DNA from: Limnoperna fortunei
Lineage: Eukaryota > Mollusca > Bivalvia > Mytilida > Modiolidae
Assembly: GCA_944474755.1 (NCBI GenBank)
Contig: OX104118.1
Coordinates: 72,359,575-72,423,574, forward strand
Direction: 5' to 3'
DNA: 64,000 nt
Shown: in pieces, positions 62,801 through 64,000 of the stretch
Layout of the letters: the number at the start of each line of letters is the position of its first letter
Numbering within the stretch: the stretch's first letter is position 1
The notes under the pieces: model-generated
What the model saw: only the letters and a program-made list of their open reading frames with translations
What the model was told of the DNA's origin: nothing
The model's database searches: none
Made by a program: the position numbers and the translations under genes

Positions 62801-63720
62801 AGGTATGTTGACAATCTTTGCTCGGTACCACCGTTTGTCTACAGGATATCTGACTGCACAGAAACTCCCAACCTCCCATGTTAACCACTGGCTTTCACTT
62901 AAACGATATTCATTTCCCATATCTTGCATCATACTGAAATTAAAAAGGTTTTTTTTTTTAAAAAGAAGATTGTTACTTAAATCAAAACAAAATTATTTAT
63001 TGAGACGAATGATTAAAAAAGCACAGCTATTCAAACAAGTAGATGTTATAAAATAAGTTTGTTTATAAACAAATTCAGTGATGGGGAAAATTAATGCCTA
63101 ATTAGATTCAAATTTGATCATGAAAGCTACAAAATATCAAATAATCTATACCTATCTAAATTATTTTCACCAGAGCTGGCCAGGTGGACATATTTTTTAG
63201 ATCTATTTTAACAGTATATTTGGTGAGTTTGCTGCATTGTTTTCTAGCAACTCTTTAGAATTAAGTCTATTACAAAAGAACCATTTTTGCTATTTGTTAT
63301 TCATTTATTCGTACTGGTCCATGTATTTTTTCCAAATTTGCAGAAAAGACCAGGTAAATGTTTAAACTTCACAAATTTGTAAATGCTGGTAATATTTTGT
63401 ACATAATGAAAGTTGGCTTTCATAAAAAAGGCAGTCAACAATTCCTGGGTATGACATGAACCACATCAGTGATGGGGAAAATTAATGCCTAAGATTCAAG
63501 TTTGATAATGAAAGCTACAAAATATAAAATAATCTATACCTATCTAAACCATTTTCACCAGAGCTGGCCAGCTGGACATAAAAATCACTAGGAGAAACAA
63601 AATGGCTGATAACAACTTCTAATTCCACCGCTGGAGATTCTGGATCTGACGTATCACTAGCTTTACTGGGAGACGATATAGCAGTGTGTCCTGAGGCTTT
63701 CTCTATATCCACCTTCAGAT
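17760..63720 (-). CDS. multi-Tudor domain protein (RNF17/TDRD-like), 3' part of gene, 14 coding exons
   Basis: Proteins of this kind bind symmetrically dimethylated arginines on Piwi proteins and scaffold germ granules in the piRNA pathway. Seen: 14 exons with consistent phases giving 672 codons plus stop; the N-terminal part lies beyond the window end. Three extended Tudor domains are visible, with cores at residues about 78-130 (WYRAKI, VFMVDYGYTA), 312-362 (WHRARIL, VEFIDYGNTEYV) and 492-540 (CWYRGLI, LYVDYGNTETI). The Tyr/Asp/Asn aromatic-cage positions are kept in domains 2 and 3; domain 1 has Tyr where the usual Asn of DYGN stands. A basic linker (RRKKK) and a C-terminal acidic/serine tail follow. 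Introns are very large and repeat-filled. RNF17 (TDRD4) is my best guess from three C-terminal Tudor repeats; TDRD1 or another TDRD protein is possible because the diagnostic RING or MYND end is not in view. Confidence 0.88.
18595..18716 (-). CDS. Tudor gene exon M
   Basis: Acceptor CTTATCTTCAG, donor CAGTT|GTAAGT; phase 0 to 2. Encodes TYTPLTGDLLNIGDTVGKPL... ending the Tudor 3 SN-like part. Confidence 0.85.
19870..20135. repeat. interspersed repeat ending in GTCTCCCC...GGGGAGAC hairpin
   Basis: GAGGTCAAAGGTCAAGGTC and GCCAAATATCAAAGCTGAAT resemble the 461-868 family, but the 3' end is a hairpin, TATGTCTCCCCCTTCTGGGA to GGGGAGACATA, preceded by (GAA)n. Confidence 0.65.
20448..20613 (-). CDS. 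Tudor gene exon L
   Basis: Acceptor GTTTCTTTCAG, donor AAAG|GTTAGT; phase 2 to 0. LRALPIQFLDLPAQGVRIKL... is the usual segment after a Tudor barrel. Confidence 0.9.
20614..22030. other. Tudor gene intron K-L, left part
   Basis: Short direct repeats (AAGCTCTGAGTCTAT) and a CA run near 21510; no other feature seen. Confidence 0.4.
22035..22227 (-). repeat. SINE with internal deletion
   Basis: Has the tail end (AATGCCACTTTCAGCAATT) joined straight to GGAAAACTGGCAATCCTTGT and an intact tRNA-like head (CCTTAACCACTCGGCCACTG on +). About 90 bp of body are missing. Confidence 0.75.
22357..22492 (-). CDS. Tudor gene exon K
   Basis: Acceptor TTTGTTACAG, donor GATAG|GTCTGT; phase 1 to 2. Contains LDSCWYRGLIIDV and LYVDYGNTETITFDR, the Tudor 3 core. 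Confidence 0.93.
22601..22740 (-). repeat. 5'-truncated SINE
   Basis: Body TTAACGCCACTTTCAGCAAT to GGAAAACTGGCAATCCC; the tRNA-like head is missing and T-rich DNA follows. Tudor gene intron J-K. Confidence 0.8.
22860..23215. repeat. dispersed repeat with GACAGATAGACAGACAG end
   Basis: GTTTCAGAGATGTTGTGC, GGTTTCAGAGAAGTTGCA and a terminal GACAGATAGACAGACAG resemble bivalve dispersed repeats of the 53150-53510 type. Confidence 0.45.
23403..23550 (-). CDS. Tudor gene exon J
   Basis: Acceptor TTGGTTTTAG, donor CCAG|GTTTGT; phase 0 to 1. Helical linker AYFQHVKQDGENGDERTDEI... RAASSSKPLPTPRP inside extended Tudor 3. Confidence 0.86.
23551..24400. other. Tudor gene intron I-J, no feature recognised
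   Basis: AT-rich sequence without coding character or recognised repeats. Confidence 0.4.
24401..24590. repeat. truncated interspersed repeat (461-868 family)
   Basis: AACTAGATATCAGTGAGATGG at one end, GTCCGCCACTAAGTGGCAGGGCC at the other; the centre is shortened. Confidence 0.7.
24645..24731 (-). CDS. Tudor gene exon I
   Basis: Acceptor AATTTTCAG, donor GTG|GTGAGT; 29 codons, phase 0 to 0: KKNPYPKIKLAPRNEYFPVC VTNFEAPDV, finishing Tudor 2 and starting Tudor 3. Confidence 0.86.
25395..30595. mobile_element. 5.2-kb TIR element, non-autonomous
   Basis: Left end CCGTACATACTCGCACATAA and right end (reverse complement) CCGTAGATGCTCGCTTAAAA form an imperfect terminal inverted repeat of about 26 bp, flanked by TA (25393-25394, 30596-30597). 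The host repeat continues on both sides (CCTAATTTA | TAAGATGATTTGGTC), which fits a single TA target. No open frame exceeds about 63 codons. A pogo-like non-autonomous element is my best guess. Confidence 0.65.
28107..28602. mobile_element. 496-bp element with long imperfect TIRs and 12-bp direct repeats
   Basis: Flanked by ATTATAACACTA on both sides (28095-28106 and 28603-28614). The ends align as inverted repeats for about 75 bp, ending in AGGTCACCA on both arms. Long TIRs with an 11-12 bp duplication suggest a Mutator-like MITE; nested in the 5.2-kb element. Confidence 0.55.
30840..31460 (-). repeat. 24-bp minisatellite of 5' splice-site-like units, about 26 copies
   Basis: Reading the - (transcribed) strand, the unit is CACAGGTAAGTTTACATG then TTTTGT, so many copies show the donor consensus CAG|GTAAGT; others have CCGGTAAGT or CAAGTAAT. 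It lies in Tudor gene intron H-I. Long open frames here on both strands are products of the 24-bp period. Confidence 0.92.
31770..32345. repeat. tandem dispersed repeat, about 150-170 bp unit, 3-4 copies
   Basis: Units share TCTGTGAAGTTTCAGRGATC, GTTGAAAACTGTAGRAGGAG and AATAGCAGGTGCACAACTTC. Confidence 0.65.
32925..33965. repeat. 125-bp satellite-like array, about 8 copies
   Basis: Unit contains GGTATATAGGTTGCTGATGA, CATGACAGTCTGGCAGGTGT and GACTATGCATGGTATG; copies nearly identical at a strict 125-bp spacing. The last copy (33918-33965) has lost part of the unit. Confidence 0.95.
34262..34348 (-). CDS. Tudor gene exon H
   Basis: Acceptor TATTTACAG, donor GAG|GTAGGT; 29 codons, phase 0 to 0: ISETGKWPVKTLDFMHQTL... 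VVDIE, extended part of Tudor 2. Confidence 0.88.
34349..35810. other. Tudor gene intron G-H, no feature recognised
   Basis: AT-rich intron without recognised repeats or coding potential. Confidence 0.4.
35811..35933 (-). CDS. Tudor gene exon G
   Basis: Acceptor GTTTTTCAG, donor CCA|GTAAGT; 41 codons, phase 0 to 0. VEFIDYGNTEYVSCDRIRAD is a textbook Tudor core. Confidence 0.93.
41973..42555 (+). mobile_element. MITE insert 1 in the 40-bp array (583 bp)
   Basis: Starts TACTAAATGCCAAC, ends GTCAACACTTACTA; imperfect inverted ends; TA on each side splits the unit at AGGCC|TA|GTGTGG. Nearly identical to insert 3. Confidence 0.85.
44718..45300 (+). mobile_element. MITE insert 2 in the 40-bp array (583 bp)
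   Basis: Same element, clearly diverged from inserts 1 and 3, at the same TA of the unit. A matching empty site lies at 50461-50760. Its 109-codon open frame has no recognisable product. Confidence 0.88.
46183..46765 (+). mobile_element. MITE insert 3 in the 40-bp array (583 bp)
   Basis: One clear base difference from insert 1 noticed (ATTCGG versus ATTGGG); flanking array units also match those of insert 1, so it arose by duplication of an array block. Confidence 0.85.
52258..52460 (-). repeat. 5'-truncated SINE at the junction of two arrays
   Basis: (GTTT)n tail, AATGCCACTTTGAGCAATTT, GGAAAACTGGCAATCCTTGT, box B-like part ATCGAACCCGCAATCT on +. It sits exactly between the 40-bp and 23-bp arrays. 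Confidence 0.85.
52461..53095. repeat. 23-bp minisatellite, about 27 copies
   Basis: Unit TAACTGATAGGTCTGGTGTG GAA. It is related to each half of the 40-bp unit. Because 23 is not a multiple of three, all three frames run through, which explains a 216-codon open frame on the - strand. Confidence 0.94.
53130..53510. repeat. dispersed repeat with two internal copies and GACAGACAGACAGACAG end
   Basis: TCCAATTATCTCCCCTGAAT and AAATTCTTCATGCACAT occur twice about 155 bp apart; ends in ATACCCCCAGCAAACAAG. It interrupts the 23-bp array. Confidence 0.65.
53511..53672. repeat. degenerate 23-bp array edge
   Basis: Seven or so diverged 23-bp units (GGTAGGCCTAGTGTGGAA, GATAGGCCCAGTGTGGAA and others) ending 59 bases from the exon F donor; the oldest-looking part of the array. 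Confidence 0.8.
53731..53903 (-). CDS. Tudor gene exon F
   Basis: Acceptor CTTCTTATCTAG, donor AAAG|GTACTG; phase 1 to 0. Encodes DDTLPKLIMRLQEKF and WQEGQAAVALFHLENLWHRA of Tudor 2. Followed by the 17.8-kb minisatellite intron. Confidence 0.92.
54320..54548 (-). repeat. degenerate SINE with a small internal duplication
   Basis: Matches the family at AATGCCACTTTCCAG, CAATCCTTGTCAATTAAGGT and CACATGATCAATAAT; CCACAGGGAGGCTCAACCTG is duplicated. Confidence 0.65.
54707..55292 (-). repeat. SINE interrupted by a 343-bp TIR element
   Basis: The tail and body run 54707-54902, the head resumes at 55246 (AATACCTTAACCACTTGGCC AACAAGACC). Joined across the insert it forms one SINE. Confidence 0.78.
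54903..55245. mobile_element. 343-bp MITE nested in a SINE
   Basis: Ends CAGGGCTGTTTAC and GTAAACAGCTCTG (12 of 13 inverted match), flanked by the direct repeat CAATAG (54897-54902, 55246-55251). The CAGGG start recalls hAT ends, but a 6-bp duplication is shorter than the usual 8, so the superfamily is open. Confidence 0.75.
55440..55609 (-). CDS. Tudor gene exon E
   Basis: Acceptor CTTGCTTATAG, donor GATG|GTAAGA; phase 2 to 1. Basic-acidic linker (RRKKKVSVEDEEERRPKK) then FLAIPVYVDFEGIVWVQQYF, the start of Tudor domain 2. Confidence 0.9.
55861..56003 (-). CDS. Tudor gene exon D (acceptor lies in a 45-bp minisatellite)
   Basis: Acceptor TTATTATTGTAG|GGAGAC, donor AAGCG|GTACAT; phase 0 to 2. 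Encodes GDTSNDSLPIDLLMEED... to KGLAIPIK. The first 33 or so coding bases and the acceptor are the repeat unit copied upstream. A later GT at 55736 also has a donor-like context but breaks the frame with exon E, so the 55861 end is preferred. Confidence 0.8.
55961..56362 (-). repeat. 45-bp minisatellite, left part, overlapping the exon D acceptor
   Basis: On the - strand the unit is the exon D start (GGAGACACAAGCAATGACTC TTTACCTATAGATTTATT) followed by acceptor ATTGTAG. About nine copies, some 44 bp (one A/T lost). Continues at 59361 after the transposon. Confidence 0.93.
56419..58436. repeat. nested repeat element with about eight 165-bp internal units
   Basis: Starts GAGGCTCCCAGGAGCCTG and CGCTCACCTGG, ends in the hairpin GGACCTTCGGTCC then AGGTGAGCT after (GACGGAC)n. 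Internal units share GGGCAATAACTCCTATAAGG, AATTTCAGACCAATCA and CAAAAACGGAAAATTTCAT. Inverted ends (GCTCACCTGG / CCAGGTGAGC) suggest a mobile or once-mobile element. Confidence 0.75.
58646..58948 (+). CDS. hypothetical 100-codon ORF inside the Harbinger-like element
   Basis: ATG-started frame, MTENKSVVVAAVATQFKVLL to ...IMTCQKD. The first 75 or so residues (with VLLPNTALECRMDDTFIDLF) have a protein-like, mixed composition; the last 20 are hydrophobic and look like non-coding read-through. I do not recognise a family. It could be one exon of a transposon gene or chance. Confidence 0.3.
   Translation: MTENKSVVVAAVATQFKVLLPNTALECRMDDTFIDLFTCIQGKPSTHANVSNLSYDNIRRIKIKDNLKLLGRENDGIIVRQEVFYYFFLINLEIMTCQKD
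59361..60748 (-). repeat. 45-bp minisatellite, right part, with assembly gap
   Basis: About 26 visible units plus a gap, same unit as at 55961-56362. A 466-codon + strand frame here is only the period of 45. Confidence 0.95.
60091..60290. other. assembly gap, 200 N
   Basis: Exactly 200 N inside the 45-bp array, so its true length is unknown. Confidence 1.
60909..61059 (-). repeat. young 5'-truncated SINE with 11-bp target duplication
   Basis: Body from (GTTT)n to GGCAATCCTTGTCTATT, flanked by AAGCTTTTCTG at 60898-60908 and 61060-61070. The head is absent, so truncation happened at insertion. Confidence 0.88.
61071..62128. other. Tudor gene intron C-D, right part, no feature recognised
   Basis: AT-rich; a short inverted motif CCCTCGC...GCGAGGG with a T-rich loop at 61159-61186; otherwise nothing seen. 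Confidence 0.4.
62129..62338 (-). CDS. Tudor gene exon C
   Basis: Acceptor AATTGACAG, donor AAAAAG|GTATGT; 70 codons, phase 0 to 0. VFMVDYGYTAQVSTSELRPL closes Tudor barrel 1; the rest is the SN-like part of the extended domain. Confidence 0.9.
62414..62640. repeat. interspersed repeat (461-868 family) with G run
   Basis: ACTAGATATCAGAGAGATGG at one end, GGTCCACCCCAAAGTGG and a G homopolymer before CCCTAA at the other. Tudor gene intron B-C. Confidence 0.75.
62783..62933 (-). CDS. Tudor gene exon B
   Basis: Acceptor TTAATTTCAG, donor GAG|GTATTC; phase 2 to 0. Encodes WEVGSFCAVRYPVDKRWYRA, the first strands of the Tudor 1 barrel. Confidence 0.9.
63075..63190 (-). pseudogene. partial duplicate of exon A end and its donor
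   Basis: Matches 63466-63580: CAGTGATGGGGAAAATTAAT, GAAAGCTACAAAATAT, and on the - strand CTGGCCAGCTCTGGTGAAAA then GATAG|GTATAG. Only about 37 exon bases are present and no acceptor fits, so it is a non-functional exon fragment. Confidence 0.8.
63540..63720 (-). CDS. Tudor gene exon A
   Basis: Acceptor AATTTTTCAG, donor GATAG|GTATAG; ends in phase 2. Serine-rich linker (SSPSKASDTSDPESP) then AVELEVVISHFVSPSDFYVQ, the start of Tudor domain 1. Its 3' end is partly duplicated at 63075-63190. Confidence 0.88.
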
Positions 63721-63837
63721 CTGAAAAATTGTAAGTAAACTTAAGGCTATACCCAGAAATATTTACTTTAGATTGTTACAGAAAACTCAACTGAGTGGTT
63801 TAAGAAGTAGCAAGTCAACAAATATTGACCACATGTC

Positions 63838-63925
63838 AGGAATTTTAACTTCCTCCTCCATTAAAAATTTAATACCATATACATGTAGCTATAAAAAGAT
63901 GTTAAACCCCAATTACACAAACAGA
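63838..63925 (+). repeat. degenerate SINE body fragment
   Basis: CTTCCTCCTCCATTAAAAAT and GCTATAAAAAGATGTTAAAC match the SINE body and tail weakly. Confidence 0.4.
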
Positions 63926-64000
63926 ACACCCAATAGTGCTTGCAACTAAAACATCTCCTGTCATGAGGCTATTTTACAAAAAGGAACAAATTTCCCAATG

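Overview
The window is nuclear DNA of an invertebrate, most likely a bivalve mollusc. It is AT-rich, has short exons in long introns with GT/AG junctions, and carries many copies of a tRNA-derived SINE plus several interspersed repeats of the kind common in bivalve genomes. No bacterial, plasmid or viral genes were seen. The species call is inference; a 200-N gap at 60091-60290 shows this is a scaffolded assembly.

Layout. (1) Positions 1-11086, + strand: the last 12 coding exons (580 codons plus stop) of a Listerin (LTN1) orthologue, the E3 ubiquitin ligase of ribosome-associated quality control, ending in an RWD-like region and a C4HC3 RING. (2) 11087-17759: intergenic repeats, including two TA-flanked DNA elements. 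(3) 17760-63720, - strand: 14 coding exons (672 codons plus stop) of the C-terminal part of a multi-Tudor protein of the germline/piRNA type, perhaps RNF17/TDRD4-like, with three Tudor cores. I traced the splice junctions by hand in both genes and every reading phase joins. The two genes point 3' end to 3' end, and I see no functional link between them.

Most of the window is intron. One Tudor-gene intron (35934-53730) is almost wholly a minisatellite: about 360 copies of a 40-bp unit, with higher-order repeats, three 583-bp TA-flanked MITEs and a 23-bp-unit flank. Another (56004-62128) holds a 45-bp minisatellite split by a 2998-bp Harbinger-like element with TTA target duplications. A third (24732-34261) holds a 5.2-kb TIR element, a 24-bp array and a 125-bp array.

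The most unusual theme is tandem arrays whose unit spans an exon-intron junction. Two LTN1 exons have their 5' splice site triplicated in frame (63-nt and 48-nt units). One Tudor exon has its 3' splice site copied dozens of times (45-nt unit), each upstream copy carrying an in-frame stop. A further intronic array repeats a strong donor motif on the transcribed strand. Splice-junction minisatellites of this sort could give length isoforms or decoy sites; that functional reading is inference.
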